Below are positions 33,452 to 43,352 of a DNA stretch of 64,000 nucleotides, piece after piece. This DNA is from Pseudanabaena sp. (GTDB taxonomy: Bacteria > Cyanobacteriota > Cyanobacteriia > Pseudanabaenales > Pseudanabaenaceae): assembly GCA_003249035.1 (NCBI GenBank), contig QBMK01000007.1, positions 1 through 64,000 on the forward strand, written 5' to 3'. A model generated the notes under the pieces. It was not told the origin of the DNA, ran no database searches, and saw only the letters and a program-made list of their open reading frames with translations. How positions within the stretch are numbered: position 1 is the first letter of the stretch; every line of letters begins with the position of its first letter. Made by a program: the position numbers and the translations under genes.

Positions 33452-36022
33452 TTACCGCATTGATTCACGATGGACTTTAACTAATTTCACTTCATCCTCT
33501 TCCACAAGATACTTATTCATCATGTAAACAACATATTCAGGCTTGAGATTGCTATCTGGTTTGCAGCTACCCATGAAATGAATTTTCGGAAATTCAGGAT
33601 CGGGATTAGTGACATTGATTGCGAAAATGCGATCGCGTAATTCCAGCATTTGATTGCGTCCCGATTTTGACACTTTCGGCATTTGGATAGAAGTTGCTGC
33701 GAGGACACAGTAACCTGCACCTTCGAGCAAATCCATAATGTCAGCCGCGTTGCGATCTTTGGGAGTGATAAACGCAAGCGTAAGCGTATATTCCGCAACT
33801 TCGAGCATAGAATCTAAGGATGGTGAATGTACTTCCACTTCTTCGATCGCATAAATTGGTAAGTCATCATCAAGTTCCGCACTAAAACGTTGTTGAAACT
33901 CGGCAATGGGAATATGCGCCGTTAATTCAAAATCAACAAATTCAGCATTGCTGGTTTGACCGAGAGGCAGAGCCTTCGCAATGGAAATACGCGGTAAAGG
34001 GTTAAAGCCCTCAGTATGCGCCACAGGTATCGCGGCACGACGGGCGGCGCGTTGGAAGAAACGATGCAAATCGAGATGGGAAATCAAACTCATATCACCG
34101 AGTTTGCCAAACTTCAAGCGAATACGCTGCACTCTGGGTGGCACAATCGGCTTCTCTAGGGAAATGGGCGGAATTTCGGGAGGTGGAATCACGATGTTAT
34201 GTCCAAAGGCGGGCCCACAGACTCCACAAGCAGAGCAGCCACCAAAGGAACAGTCAGGCACAATTTGAGCCGCGATCGCCCTTTTCCAATCTTCGATCAG
34301 CCATTGTTTATCGATACCTGTGTCAATGTGATCCCAAGGTAAATCGTCTTGCATTTTTAGCGATGGTGCATCCCATACCAGATCAGCCTCTGCGATCGCC
34401 TGAGTCCATGCCCCAAATGCTTTCTCCGTATTCTCAAACCATGAGTCCATCCCCGCGCCCAGTCGCCATGCCCGATACACGACTTTACCCAAACGGCGAT
34501 CGCCCCGTCCGACAAAATCTTCCATCGCACTGATGCGAACATCGGTGTAGTTGACTTTGACATTAGATAAACGGCGAAACTCTTGGCGCAATAGTTTCTG
34601 CTTCTGCACAAAGTCACCACTAGACACAGTATGCCACTGGAAAGGCGTATGAGGTTTGGGAGTAAAATTAGAAATGGTAATATTCACCGATAGTTTCTTG
34701 CGACCCTTTTCAGAACATTCATTCTGCAACCATGCCACCGTATCGACAATCCCAATTACATCTTCATCAGTTTCCGTCGGCAAGCCAATCATGAAATAGA
34801 GCTTTACCTTGTCCCAACCTTGAGTATAGGCAGTTTTAATCCCTTGCAATAGTTCTTCATCGGTCAAGCCTTTATTAATCACATCGCGCAAACGCTGTGT
34901 CCCTGCTTCAGGCGCAAAGGTCAGCCCCTGTTGTTGACGACCATCACCACTGCGTAACATATGCGCGATATTCTCATCAAAGCGATCGACTCTCTGGCTC
35001 GGCAATGAGAGAGTTATATGTTCATCTTTGAAGCGATTCTTAATCTGTACGCCCACCGATGGCAGCGCCAAATAATCGGAACAAGAAAGAGACAGCAGTG
35101 AGAACTCGTTATAGCCTGTTTCCCGCAGCGCCTTCTCAATCGTATCCACAACCTTCTCAGGATCGACATCACGGGCAGGACGGGTGAGCATCCCTGGTTG
35201 GCAAAAACGACAGCCGCGAGTGCAGCCGCGCCGAATTTCGATAGTCAAGCGATCGTGAACGGTTTCCACTAAGGGAACTAAACCAATGCTATGCTCTGGC
35301 ATCGGTGTGGCGACCCGACGCAGGGCGCGAGGTGAGACATCATTGCGATTCGGGGCGATCGCGCCAGTCTTGATGTCCATGTCATAAAATTCAGGTACAT
35401 ATACGCCATCGACTTCATTGGCAAGCGCTAACAAAGTCTCACGACGGGTTTTGCCTACTAACTTGGAATCTTTGAGAACTTCGCCAATCTCAGGTAATAA
35501 TTCTTCTCCATCACCGAGAGCAAAGAAATCAAAAAAGTCAGCATAAGGCTCAGGATTAGAGGTTGCGGTTTGTCCCCCTGCAAAGATTAAAGGACAATCT
35601 GCAATACTTAACTCACTCCTTTCGTGCCATGTCATCGGAATATTTGCTAGATCCAACATTTCTAAAACGTTGGTTGCACCTAGCTCATAGCTGAGACTAA
35701 AGCCCAAAATGTCAAATTCCCGCAGCGATCGCTTTGACTCAACGGCAAACAAATCAGTTTTAGTTTCGCGTAGTTTTGCAGATAAATCAGGTGCGGGTAA
35801 ATAGGCGCGATCGCATAGCTGCCCATCCTTAGAATTAATAATGCTGTAGAGGATGATATGCCCTAAGTTGGACGCGCCCACCTCATAAATCTCAGGATAG
35901 GTCAGCGACCAACGCACGAGGGCATCGTCCCAAGGTTTGCGAACTGCGCCAAACTCGTTGCCCAAATAACGGGCTGGTTTGAGGATTTCGGAGTTAAGTA
36001 ACTGTTCTACGGGTACGGGCAT
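33452..36022 (-). CDS. B12-binding-type radical SAM protein, TIGR03960/DUF2344
   Basis: This 856-residue protein combines an N-terminal B12-binding-like region (about 15-200), a radical SAM core (about 230-480) with the cluster motif CTRGCRFCQPGM (Cys spacing x3, x2), a Cys-rich patch (CSFGGCSACGVCG, about 610), and a C-terminal DUF2344 domain (about 645-856). The full-length double-domain form is widespread in cyanobacteria. The reaction is not known to me; DUF2344 proteins are often linked to RNA modification or RNase genes. Part of its C-terminal coding sequence recurs in the decayed gene at 31049-31255. Confidence 0.88.
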   Translation of the reverse strand: MPVPVEQLLNSEILKPARYLGNEFGAVRKPWDDALVRWSLTYPEIYEVGASNLGHIILYSIINSKDGQLCDRAYLPAPDLSAKLRETKTDLFAVESKRSLREFDILGFSLSYELGATNVLEMLDLANIPMTWHERSELSIADCPLIFAGGQTATSNPEPYADFFDFFALGDGEELLPEIGEVLKDSKLVGKTRRETLLALANEVDGVYVPEFYDMDIKTGAIAPNRNDVSPRALRRVATPMPEHSIGLVPLVETVHDRLTIEIRRGCTRGCRFCQPGMLTRPARDVDPEKVVDTIEKALRETGYNEFSLLSLSCSDYLALPSVGVQIKNRFKDEHITLSLPSQRVDRFDENIAHMLRSGDGRQQQGLTFAPEAGTQRLRDVINKGLTDEELLQGIKTAYTQGWDKVKLYFMIGLPTETDEDVIGIVDTVAWLQNECSEKGRKKLSVNITISNFTPKPHTPFQWHTVSSGDFVQKQKLLRQEFRRLSNVKVNYTDVRISAMEDFVGRGDRRLGKVVYRAWRLGAGMDSWFENTEKAFGAWTQAIAEADLVWDAPSLKMQDDLPWDHIDTGIDKQWLIEDWKRAIAAQIVPDCSFGGCSACGVCGPAFGHNIVIPPPEIPPISLEKPIVPPRVQRIRLKFGKLGDMSLISHLDLHRFFQRAARRAAIPVAHTEGFNPLPRISIAKALPLGQTSNAEFVDFELTAHIPIAEFQQRFSAELDDDLPIYAIEEVEVHSPSLDSMLEVAEYTLTLAFITPKDRNAADIMDLLEGAGYCVLAATSIQMPKVSKSGRNQMLELRDRIFAINVTNPDPEFPKIHFMGSCKPDSNLKPEYVVYMMNKYLVEEDEVKLVKVHRESMR

Positions 36023-36115
36023 AGAGTTTTTTCATGATTTGATCTAGCCCTATTTTATCTTGTGGTTTGTATTGTTCTTGATGCGGTCAGTTTTTATAGT
36101 TCTAGCAAATTAGCT

Positions 36116-36421
36116 TTAAGCAAGCAGCCCGCGCCATTTTTGCGGATGCTGTGAACAGTGAAAAATCGCAAAGATAGTGACAGTGTTAGGTGAATACTCG
36201 TAGAAGATCATGTAAGGGAATCTGCGAACTACACATTTTCTGAAGTCTTTATGAACCTTAGAGTACATTTCTGGGTTTCGACCGATTAATTGAATTGCAG
36301 CGTCAACACAGCGCAAAAATTCCTCACCTAAGCCTCTTTCTTGTTTCTCATACCATGCATAAGCCTGAGCTACATCCTCCTCTGCCTTTTTTAGCAACAC
36401 AACTACATTATTGCTAGTCAT
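36116..36421 (-). CDS. ParE/RelE-family toxin
   Basis: This 101-residue toxin has the family opening helix (EEDVAQAYAWYEKQERGLGEE), the core IQLIGRNPEMYSKVHKDFR, and the terminal strands CVVRRFPYMIFYEYSPNTVTIFAIFHCSQHP. ParE toxins poison gyrase and RelE toxins cut mRNA; sequence alone does not decide here. It overlaps its antitoxin gene by 8 bp. Unlike the three toxin genes at the left end of the window, it has no visible lesion. Confidence 0.85.
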   Translation of the reverse strand: MTSNNVVVLLKKAEEDVAQAYAWYEKQERGLGEEFLRCVDAAIQLIGRNPEMYSKVHKDFRKCVVRRFPYMIFYEYSPNTVTIFAIFHCSQHPQKWRGLLA

Positions 36422-36644
36422 CGTTTAGCCGTTTACGAATCTTTTTCTTGACTACATCCCAAGAAGTAACTGAAGTTGGGTTTTGCAAATAAGCAGATTT
36501 TCTTTCATCGAGTTCTTCTATATGCCATTCAAGAACAGGTATTTGCTCTGGGTTCAAAGCAATGCTATCCCAAAGGTCTTCTAGTAGCTGCAATTTTTCT
36601 GACAGTGTTAGCTCAAATACTTGAGCAATACTTGTGTTGATCAT
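36414..36644 (-). CDS. addiction-module antitoxin, Unstab_antitox type
   Basis: This 76-residue antitoxin starts MINTSIAQVFELTLSEKLQLLEDLWDSI, which is the conserved PF09720-type opening, followed by EWHIEELDERKSAYLQNP and a basic tail. ATG 36642-36644 is preferred over the GTG one codon before it. It overlaps the toxin by 8 bp, so the pair is one transcript starting in the AT-rich gap 36645-36840. Confidence 0.85.
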   Translation of the reverse strand: MINTSIAQVFELTLSEKLQLLEDLWDSIALNPEQIPVLEWHIEELDERKSAYLQNPTSVTSWDVVKKKIRKRLNDD

Positions 36645-36840
36645 CACTTTACCGTCATGGTGAAAAGTTTATTAATTCGAGTTTAGCATCAACATCTTTA
36701 CTAATTAATCTCATGATCGTCATTTAATTGAGATTAAAATTATTCTTGGATCGCATCAACCAGTTAAATTAACATCACTTATTTTGAACCAAAGGCTTAC
36801 TAAGCAAGCTTTTAACAAAATAAAGTAGTATGGATATATT

Positions 36841-38595
36841 ATGGCGCGATCGCAATTTCAAAATCTCAAAAACTATCTCCGTCCTTACTGGGGTGACCTA
36901 GCCGTGGGCACAATTGCCCTTCTAGCGGCAAACTGTCTTGGGACATATATTCCTTGGTTGATTAGATCTGCTGTGGACAATCTTAACAAGATTGAATCAG
37001 GTGATTTTCATGATCTAATGCAATATGTGTGGCTGATCATTGGCTTATCGTCGCTGATGTGGATCATTCGTATGACCTCCCGCGTCTGGATTTTTGGAAT
37101 CGGACGCAAAATCGAGTACAGCCTCAAACAACAAATTTTTGAGCATTTGCTCAAATTACCACCGAGTTACTTTGCCAATAATTCTGCAGGCGAGACAATT
37201 AGCATCGTTACTAGCGATGTGGAGAATATCCGCCGCTTGATGGGATTTGCCCTGCTCAGCATTATCAACTCAGTATTTGTGTATAGCTTGACGCTTCCCG
37301 CGATGGTAGCGATCGATCCGATGCTGACTTTGTTATCGGTTTCCGTTTATCCGATCATGTTGGTGATTGTGCAGAGATTTAGCGGTCAGTTGCGAGATGA
37401 ACAGTTAGAAGTTCAAGAAGAGCTATCCAATGTAAGTTCGCTCCTGCAAGAAGACCTCAATGGCATGGCACTGATCAAAACCTATGCTCAGGAAGAGAAT
37501 GAGCGAGGGGCTTTTGGGAAATTAAACGATCGCTTACTTGACGCCAATCTGAGAATGGCACGTAGTCGTAATATTTTATTTCCACTATTGGGTGGAATTG
37601 CAAGTATTAGTTTTTTAGTATTGATTTGGTTTGGAGGTGAGAAGCTAGCCAATCCAGCGAATACGACCTTTAAAATTGGAGATTTACTGACCCTGATCAT
37701 TTATGTGGAAAGATTAATTTTCCCCACTGCGATTCTGGGTTTTGTGATGGTTACTTATCAACGCGGACTAGTTAGCATTAGCCGTATTCAGGGAATTCTC
37801 GATATGCCCCCAGCAATTGTTGATAAGGCTGATGCGATCGCGCTTACCAGAGACCAAGTTACAGGCAAAATCGAAGCGCGTGATCTCACTTTCTGTTATG
37901 AAGGCGCTAGTCAGCTTGCTCTCAACCACGTTAATTTTACGATTTATCCATCAGAAACAGTTGCCATTTTAGGAACTGTGGGTTCTGGCAAATCTACTTT
38001 TGCAAGTGCCTTGATGCGCTTAGTGGAAGTTCCATCAGATCAAATTTTCATTGATGGTGTAGATATTACCAAAATGCGGATCGGGGATTTACGTGAGATT
38101 ATCTCTTTCGTGCCACAGGATAGTTTCTTATTCAGCGCGACGATGCGTGACAATATTCGCTATGGCAAGCCTCAAGCCTACGATCATGAAGTGGAAAATT
38201 TCGCGAATCAAGCTCGAATAGAGCAAGAGATTCTCAAATTTCCGCAGCAATATGACACGCTAGTCGGTGAGAGAGGAATTACTCTGTCAGGTGGTCAAAG
38301 ACAGCGTACAGCTCTTGCCAGAGCCTTATTAGTTGACACCCCAATTTTGGTGTTAGATGATGCTCTCTCTAGCGTGGACAATCAGACTGCTACTGGGATT
38401 TTGGGAAATCTTCCTCACGATAAGACTGTGTTGTTTATTACGCATAACTTATCAGCAGCATCAACTTGCGATCGCATTATTCTTATGGATGCAGGGAAGG
38501 TAGTTCAAGTGGGAACCCATGCTGATCTACTCACAGAGTCAAAGCTTTATCAAAAGCTCTGGAATCAGCACAAACTTGAAGCTGCTATCAAGTGA
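36841..38595 (+). CDS. ABC exporter, ATP-binding/permease fusion
   Basis: This 584-residue half-transporter has six membrane helices in about 15-310. Its nucleotide-binding domain (about 345-584) shows Walker A GTVGSGKST (about 380), Q-loop FVPQDSFLF, signature LSGGQRQRTALARALL, Walker B ILVLDDALSSVD and the His loop FITHN. It resembles MsbA/MdlB-type multidrug or lipid exporters, and the substrate is unknown. It would act as a dimer in the plasma membrane. No partner subunit lies next to it, so a homodimer is likely. Confidence 0.92.
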   Translation: MARSQFQNLKNYLRPYWGDLAVGTIALLAANCLGTYIPWLIRSAVDNLNKIESGDFHDLMQYVWLIIGLSSLMWIIRMTSRVWIFGIGRKIEYSLKQQIFEHLLKLPPSYFANNSAGETISIVTSDVENIRRLMGFALLSIINSVFVYSLTLPAMVAIDPMLTLLSVSVYPIMLVIVQRFSGQLRDEQLEVQEELSNVSSLLQEDLNGMALIKTYAQEENERGAFGKLNDRLLDANLRMARSRNILFPLLGGIASISFLVLIWFGGEKLANPANTTFKIGDLLTLIIYVERLIFPTAILGFVMVTYQRGLVSISRIQGILDMPPAIVDKADAIALTRDQVTGKIEARDLTFCYEGASQLALNHVNFTIYPSETVAILGTVGSGKSTFASALMRLVEVPSDQIFIDGVDITKMRIGDLREIISFVPQDSFLFSATMRDNIRYGKPQAYDHEVENFANQARIEQEILKFPQQYDTLVGERGITLSGGQRQRTALARALLVDTPILVLDDALSSVDNQTATGILGNLPHDKTVLFITHNLSAASTCDRIILMDAGKVVQVGTHADLLTESKLYQKLWNQHKLEAAIK

Positions 38596-38687
38596 GTTGG
38601 AGCATGCTACTGCTCATGTGATTCTTTTGTAGGTGCTACCTTTTTTATAACGCTTAATTGCAGGATCTATTTGAACTTTTTGTAATC

Positions 38688-39116
38688 ATGATGTCAAAAT
38701 TGCAAAGTGATATTCCTCTCAATGTTTTTGTCTATGGCACTCTCAAGCCTAACGAAGCCAATTTTTCTCAATATTGTGATGGTAGAACGATCGCTATGCA
38801 AAAGGCTATCGCCTATGGTGAATTATTTGCCCTGCCGATGGGCTATCCTGCAATGACTATGGGAGATCGACAAGTTTATGGATATTTGCTCTCATTTCCT
38901 GATGTAAGTATTTTGGACTCTCTAGATGAGTTAGAAGATTATCAATGCGATCGCTCGGCTTCTGAGAATTTATATAATCGCCAAAAAATAGAAGTGTTTG
39001 ATTTAGAAGGAAAGTCTCTTGGCTTGGCATGGGCGTATTTCATGACATCGGCAAAAGTGAGCAAGTTCGCAGGTATAGCTCAAATCGATGGATGTTGGAA
39101 TGGGATTAATTCATGA
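38688..39116 (+). CDS. gamma-glutamylcyclotransferase-like protein
   Basis: This protein of about 142 residues has the AIG2/GGCT fold signature VFVYGTLKPNEANF near its start, and later VYGYLLSFPD, LDSLDELEDY (with the candidate catalytic acid) and AWAYFM. Family members cleave gamma-glutamyl amides or amines, but the substrate here is not predictable. ATG 38688 or 38691 is preferred to the upstream TTG 38658. It stands 90 bp after the ABC exporter in the same direction. Confidence 0.85.
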   Translation: MMSKLQSDIPLNVFVYGTLKPNEANFSQYCDGRTIAMQKAIAYGELFALPMGYPAMTMGDRQVYGYLLSFPDVSILDSLDELEDYQCDRSASENLYNRQKIEVFDLEGKSLGLAWAYFMTSAKVSKFAGIAQIDGCWNGINS

Positions 39117-39273
39117 ACTGCCCTCCTGAATTTAATTCTAAACTCCAGCAGCAAAATTTGCTTAGGGGTTAAGTTTGGGGATAAAGAGCTGTCAATTACT
39201 TCCCAATTTTCCTTATCCATTTATGATTACATGAAACAACTAATCCTTTAATCTGTTTCTGGACAATAAAAAT

Positions 39274-40383
39274 CTAAAAAGTCAGCACAGTCCGAATTGC
39301 ATCGCCTCTATGCATCATCGCGAATGCCTCATTGATCTCCTCAATCGGCATTACATTTGTAATTAAACTATCGATATCGATTTTACCTTCCATATACCAA
39401 TCAACAATCTTCGGTACATCAGTACGCCCCTTTGCTCCACCAAAGGCAGTTCCTTTCCACACCCTACCTGTGACTAGTTGAAATGGTCTTGTGCTAATCT
39501 CTTGACCCGCGCCAGCCACGCCAACGATGACACTTACGCCCCATCCCTTGTGACAGCATTCGAGTGCTTGACGCATAGTTTGGGTTCTGCCAATACATTC
39601 AAAGGTATAATCTGCACCACCTTTGGTTAAGTCAACAAGATAGGGAACGAGATCGCCTTCAACTTCGAGAGGATTCACAAAATGCGTCATCCCCATTTTT
39701 TCAGCGAGGGTTCGTTTTTTAGAATTGATGTCTACGCCGATGATCATGTTTGCTCCGACCATGCGACAGGCTTGAATCACGTTTAAGCCGATGCCGCCTA
39801 AACCAAATACAACTACATTGGAGCCATATTCAACTTTGGCAGTATTAATCACTGCGCCGATACCAGTTGTGACACCGCAGCCGATGTAGCAAACCTTCTC
39901 GAAGGGGGCATCATCACGGATTTTGGCTAGAGCAATTTCAGGAAGAACTGTGTAATTTGAGAAGGTTGAGGTTCCCATATAGTGATGAATTTTTTCGCCA
40001 TTAATCGAAAAGCGACTGGTTCCATCAGGCATTAAGCCTTGACCTTGGGTAACGCGGATTGCTTGACAGAGGTTAGTTTTACCACTGAGGCAATAAGAAC
40101 AGTTGCGACATTCAGGAGTGTAGAGTGGGATCACGCGATCGCCTGCTTTGAGAGATGTCACCCCTGCGCCAACCTCGACGACAACACCAGCGCCTTCATG
40201 TCCAAGAATAGCGGGAAATAACCCCTCTGGATCATCTCCTGAGAGAGTGAATGAATCGGTATGACAAACTCCTGTTGCTTTGATTTCAACCAGAACTTCA
40301 CCAGCTCTTGGGGGATCTAGTTGGACTGTCTCAATTTTAAGGGGTTGTCCTGCGGCGAAGGCGACTGCTGCTTTTACGTCCAT
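39274..40383 (-). CDS. frmA: S-(hydroxymethyl)glutathione dehydrogenase (class III ADH)
   Basis: This 369-residue zinc alcohol dehydrogenase oxidises the glutathione adduct of formaldehyde. The catalytic zinc ligands are in [12 protein letters not shown] and [12 protein letters not shown]. The structural zinc loop has four Cys ([16 protein letters not shown], about 94-109). The coenzyme fold has [13 protein letters not shown] (about 193). [12 protein letters not shown] is typical of class III. It also reduces S-nitrosoglutathione in other organisms. It is monocistronic here. Confidence 0.95.
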   Translation of the reverse strand: MDVKAAVAFAAGQPLKIETVQLDPPRAGEVLVEIKATGVCHTDSFTLSGDDPEGLFPAILGHEGAGVVVEVGAGVTSLKAGDRVIPLYTPECRNCSYCLSGKTNLCQAIRVTQGQGLMPDGTSRFSINGEKIHHYMGTSTFSNYTVLPEIALAKIRDDAPFEKVCYIGCGVTTGIGAVINTAKVEYGSNVVVFGLGGIGLNVIQACRMVGANMIIGVDINSKKRTLAEKMGMTHFVNPLEVEGDLVPYLVDLTKGGADYTFECIGRTQTMRQALECCHKGWGVSVIVGVAGAGQEISTRPFQLVTGRVWKGTAFGGAKGRTDVPKIVDWYMEGKIDIDSLITNVMPIEEINEAFAMMHRGDAIRTVLTF

Positions 40384-40503
40384 GAAACTTTTTATGTCCC
40401 TAAGTTTGTTACTGAAGATTTATTGAAATTATACGGGAGATGGATATATCTGTTTTTTAATTATGCGTTGCTCTGCGCGATCGATTAGGCAAAAAATACC
40501 TAA

Positions 40504-40607
40504 TTTTAATTTACAAAAGTGTAACGACACTTTTGTAAATTAAAAACCAAACCCAGTAATGGTTTTAAAAACACAAAATGGCGTAGCCATTTTGTGTTTT
40601 GGTATAA
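40504..40607 (-). repeat. composite two-hairpin repeat family B, copy 2
   Basis: This is the inverse of the element at 8738-8840. The hairpin TTTAATTTACAAAAGTG / CACTTTTGTAAATTAAA is followed by the linker AAACCCAGTAATGGTTTTAA and the second hairpin ACACAAAATGG / CCATTTTGTGT, then TTGGTATA. It lies in the 315-bp gap between the divergent sides of frmA and ilvA. Nothing else is seen in that gap. Confidence 0.75.
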
Positions 40608-40698
40608 ATAGAAACTGCTTGATTATTACTGCTAAACGGGTTATAGCTGATGACGGCGATCGCTCTTTTCTATGAAGGTGTAAAAAAGCTAAAAAAAC

Positions 40699-42210
40699 TC
40701 AACCTAAAAACAGCTTATAGACTGGATTTTGGCTCTCATCCCAATAGCGATAACCTAGAGTATCGAGAAATGCTTGCCAATCTTCCATTTCCGACGGAGG
40801 AACTTGCACACCGACAACAATCCTTCCATAATCTGCGCCATTATTGCGGTAATGGAACAAACTAATATTCCAATTGGGACTCATCGAACCAACAAACTTC
40901 ATTAGCGCTCCTGGACGTTCAGGAAACTCAAAACGATAGAGAAGCTCATTATGAGCAAGAGGCGATCGCCCTCCGACCATATGACGTAGATGTAACTTCG
41001 TGAGTTCATCATCAGTAATCTCGATCGCAGTAAATCCATTTTCAGCAAAAGTGGTTGCGAGATTTGCCGCATCAGCCCGATTAATAATCTGCACACCGAC
41101 AAAAATATGCGCAATTTCTTGATCGGCAATCCGATAACTAAACTCAGTTAGGTTTCGCTTGCCCATTAGTTCGCAAAACTTCCGCAAACTGCCAGCATGT
41201 TCGGGAATCGTCACCGCAAAAATCGCCTCGCGATGTTCGCCTAGTTCCGCACGCTCAGCAACAAATCGTAGGCGATCGAAGTTCATATTCGCGCCACAGG
41301 CGATCGCAACTAGAGTCTGTCCTGCGATGCCTTCACGTTCGACATATGCCTTAGCCCCTGCGATCGCTAAAGCTCCAGCGGGTTCTAAAATCGAGCGCGT
41401 ATCCTCAAAAACATCCTTAATCGCTGCACAAGTATTATCAGTATCGACTAACAAAATCTCATCGACATATTGCTGACAGAGGCGAAAAGTCTCTTGCCCA
41501 ACTTCGCGTACCGCCACACCATCGGCAAATAGACCAACTTGATCGAGGCGCACCCGATGTCCAGCTTGTAGCGATCGGGACATTGCATCAGAATCAACTG
41601 GTTCTACGCCAATTATTTTGATTTCGGGACGCAAGCGTTTTACATAGGCTGCTACACCTGAAATTAGTCCGCCTCCGCCGATCGCTATAAAAATTGCATG
41701 GATTGGTTTCTGATATTGGCGCAAAATCTCCATGCCAATTGTTCCCTGTCCTGCAATCACGTCAGGATCGTCAAAGGGATGGATAAAGGTGAGATTCTTT
41801 TCTGCTTCCAACTGCCTAGCATAGGCATATGCATCATCGTAGGTATCCCCATGCAAGACCACCTCACCACCACGCATTTTCACAGCGTTCACTTTCACCA
41901 GTGGCGTAGTCACAGGCATGACAATAATTGCCTTTGTCCCTAACTCGCGAGCGCTGAGGGCGACTCCCTGAGCATGGTTTCCCGCCGATGCTGCAATCAC
42001 ACCCTGAGCAAGCAATTCAGGAGATAATTGTGCCATTTTGTTATAAGCACCTCGCAATTTAAAAGAGAAGACTGATTGCATATCTTCTCTTTTTAACAGC
42101 AACCGATTATGCAATCGCGCCGATAGGTTAGGGGCAAATTCTAATGGTGTCTCTTGCGCGACATCGTACACGCGAGCTTTGAGGATTCGTTCTAAATAGT
42201 CAGGCTGCAC
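40699..42210 (-). CDS. ilvA: threonine ammonia-lyase, biosynthetic
   Basis: This 503-residue PLP enzyme deaminates threonine to 2-oxobutanoate, the first step toward isoleucine. The PLP lysine lies in SVFSFKLRGAYNKM (about residue 54), the phosphate loop is AIGGGGLISGVAAY (about 186), and SAGNHAQGVALS is present. Two ACT-like regulatory domains follow (about 330-410 and 425-500), so feedback inhibition by isoleucine is expected. Full length. Confidence 0.96.
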   Translation of the reverse strand: MQPDYLERILKARVYDVAQETPLEFAPNLSARLHNRLLLKREDMQSVFSFKLRGAYNKMAQLSPELLAQGVIAASAGNHAQGVALSARELGTKAIIVMPVTTPLVKVNAVKMRGGEVVLHGDTYDDAYAYARQLEAEKNLTFIHPFDDPDVIAGQGTIGMEILRQYQKPIHAIFIAIGGGGLISGVAAYVKRLRPEIKIIGVEPVDSDAMSRSLQAGHRVRLDQVGLFADGVAVREVGQETFRLCQQYVDEILLVDTDNTCAAIKDVFEDTRSILEPAGALAIAGAKAYVEREGIAGQTLVAIACGANMNFDRLRFVAERAELGEHREAIFAVTIPEHAGSLRKFCELMGKRNLTEFSYRIADQEIAHIFVGVQIINRADAANLATTFAENGFTAIEITDDELTKLHLRHMVGGRSPLAHNELLYRFEFPERPGALMKFVGSMSPNWNISLFHYRNNGADYGRIVVGVQVPPSEMEDWQAFLDTLGYRYWDESQNPVYKLFLG

Positions 42211-42235
42211 AACGCTATCAACTTAATTATTAATT

Positions 42236-42272
42236 TTATAGTTTGCCGCGCCGTTGGCACTGCAAACTATAA
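42236..42272. repeat. hairpin in ilvA leader
   Basis: TTATAGTTTGCCG pairs with a near-complement ending GCAAACTATAA around a GC-rich tip. It lies 26 bp upstream of the leftward ilvA start codon, so it would be in the leader of its mRNA. No leader peptide rich in Ile, Leu or Val codons is visible, so classical attenuation is unlikely. Confidence 0.45.
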
Positions 42273-42351
42273 AAATTGGTTTAGTGAGATACGATTTTAC
42301 TCTTTTTCTAGCATCTTTAAGCAGGAACTCAGCCCTTTCCAGTGAATAAAG

Positions 42352-42398
42352 CCCAAAAAAGCAAAGCGCCCGCGTAGCGGGCGCTTTGCTTTTTTGGG
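42352..42398 (-). terminator. long hairpin terminator after hemC
   Basis: CCCAAAAAAGCAAAGCGCCC pairs with its exact complement around the tip CGCGTAGCGG. It ends 4 bp from the hemC stop codon. The T-rich inner parts of the arms and the position fit a strong transcription terminator. The GCGTAGCG tip recurs in the hairpin at 57043-57095. Confidence 0.7.
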
Positions 42399-42401
42399 GT
42401 T

Positions 42402-43352
42402 CTAAGAACGAACTTCTGCAAAAATCTTGTTGAGAATATCTTGAGCGCCCTTATCCTTGAGTTGATGGGCTAGTTCTAAACCGATCGCATCAGGCTTTGT
42501 TACATCACCCGTAACCTCTCCTTTGATTAGAGTTTTACCATCAAGGCTAGCAACAATTCCTTTTAACGTGAGTTTGTCAGCATTAATGGAAGTATTCACC
42601 CCGATGGGAACTTGGCAACCACCTTCTAGTTCTCGCAAGAATGAACGCTCTGCGAGGCAGCGTTGAGTGGTTGGATAGTGGCTGATTGGTGCAAATAAAG
42701 CTAGGATTTCTGGATCTTCAGCACGACATTCAATACCTAAAGCCCCTTGCCCAACTGCGTGAAGTGAAATCTCCGCATCGATTATCTCATGAATGCGATC
42801 GCCCATGCCTAAGCGTTGCAATCCTGCGGCAGCAAGAATAAGCGCATCATATTCACCAGAATCCAGCTTTTGTAGCCGAGTATTGAGATTCCCGCGTACA
42901 TCCTTAAAAGTAAGGTGAGGATAGTAATGACGCAACTGAGCTAAGCGACGTAGTGAAGACGTACCAACGACAGTACCTGATGGCAAAGTTTCGAGGGTTT
43001 TGTCCTTTAGCTTTTCATGAACAACCACAGCATCAGCAGGATTTTCGCGCTCAGTTACAGCACCAAGCATTAGCCCTTCAGGCAGATTTGTGGGTAGATC
43101 TTTGAGGCTATGCACTGCTAAATCTGACTGCTTAGACAGCATTGAAACTTCTAATTCTTTGGTAAATAAGCCCTTGTCGCCGATTTTTGCAAGAGGAACA
43201 TCAAGAATCTTGTCACCCTGTGTGCTCATGGTAACGACATCAAACTGGAGATTAGGATGTGCTTTGCTTAGTTCAGCCTGTATCCAATGGGTTTGTACCA
43301 GTGCTAGCTGACTTTTGCGAGAACTAATGCGAACTGTTGAGGAAGCGACCAT
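42402..43352 (-). CDS. hemC: hydroxymethylbilane synthase (porphobilinogen deaminase)
   Basis: This 316-residue enzyme joins four porphobilinogens into hydroxymethylbilane for haem and chlorophyll synthesis. It has the substrate-binding region [20 protein letters not shown] (catalytic Asp about 86), [15 protein letters not shown], and the dipyrromethane-cofactor Cys in [11 protein letters not shown] (about 243). Full length, with start [20 protein letters not shown]. chlM, a later tetrapyrrole gene, lies in the same direction 505 bp upstream, separated by hairpins. Confidence 0.97.
   Translation of the reverse strand: MVASSTVRISSRKSQLALVQTHWIQAELSKAHPNLQFDVVTMSTQGDKILDVPLAKIGDKGLFTKELEVSMLSKQSDLAVHSLKDLPTNLPEGLMLGAVTERENPADAVVVHEKLKDKTLETLPSGTVVGTSSLRRLAQLRHYYPHLTFKDVRGNLNTRLQKLDSGEYDALILAAAGLQRLGMGDRIHEIIDAEISLHAVGQGALGIECRAEDPEILALFAPISHYPTTQRCLAERSFLRELEGGCQVPIGVNTSINADKLTLKGIVASLDGKTLIKGEVTGDVTKPDAIGLELAHQLKDKGAQDILNKIFAEVRS

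Noticed and set aside
40650-40865. Plus-strand frame at the end of ilvA
   Set aside because: It overlaps the conserved C-terminal ACT-like region of ilvA on the other strand.
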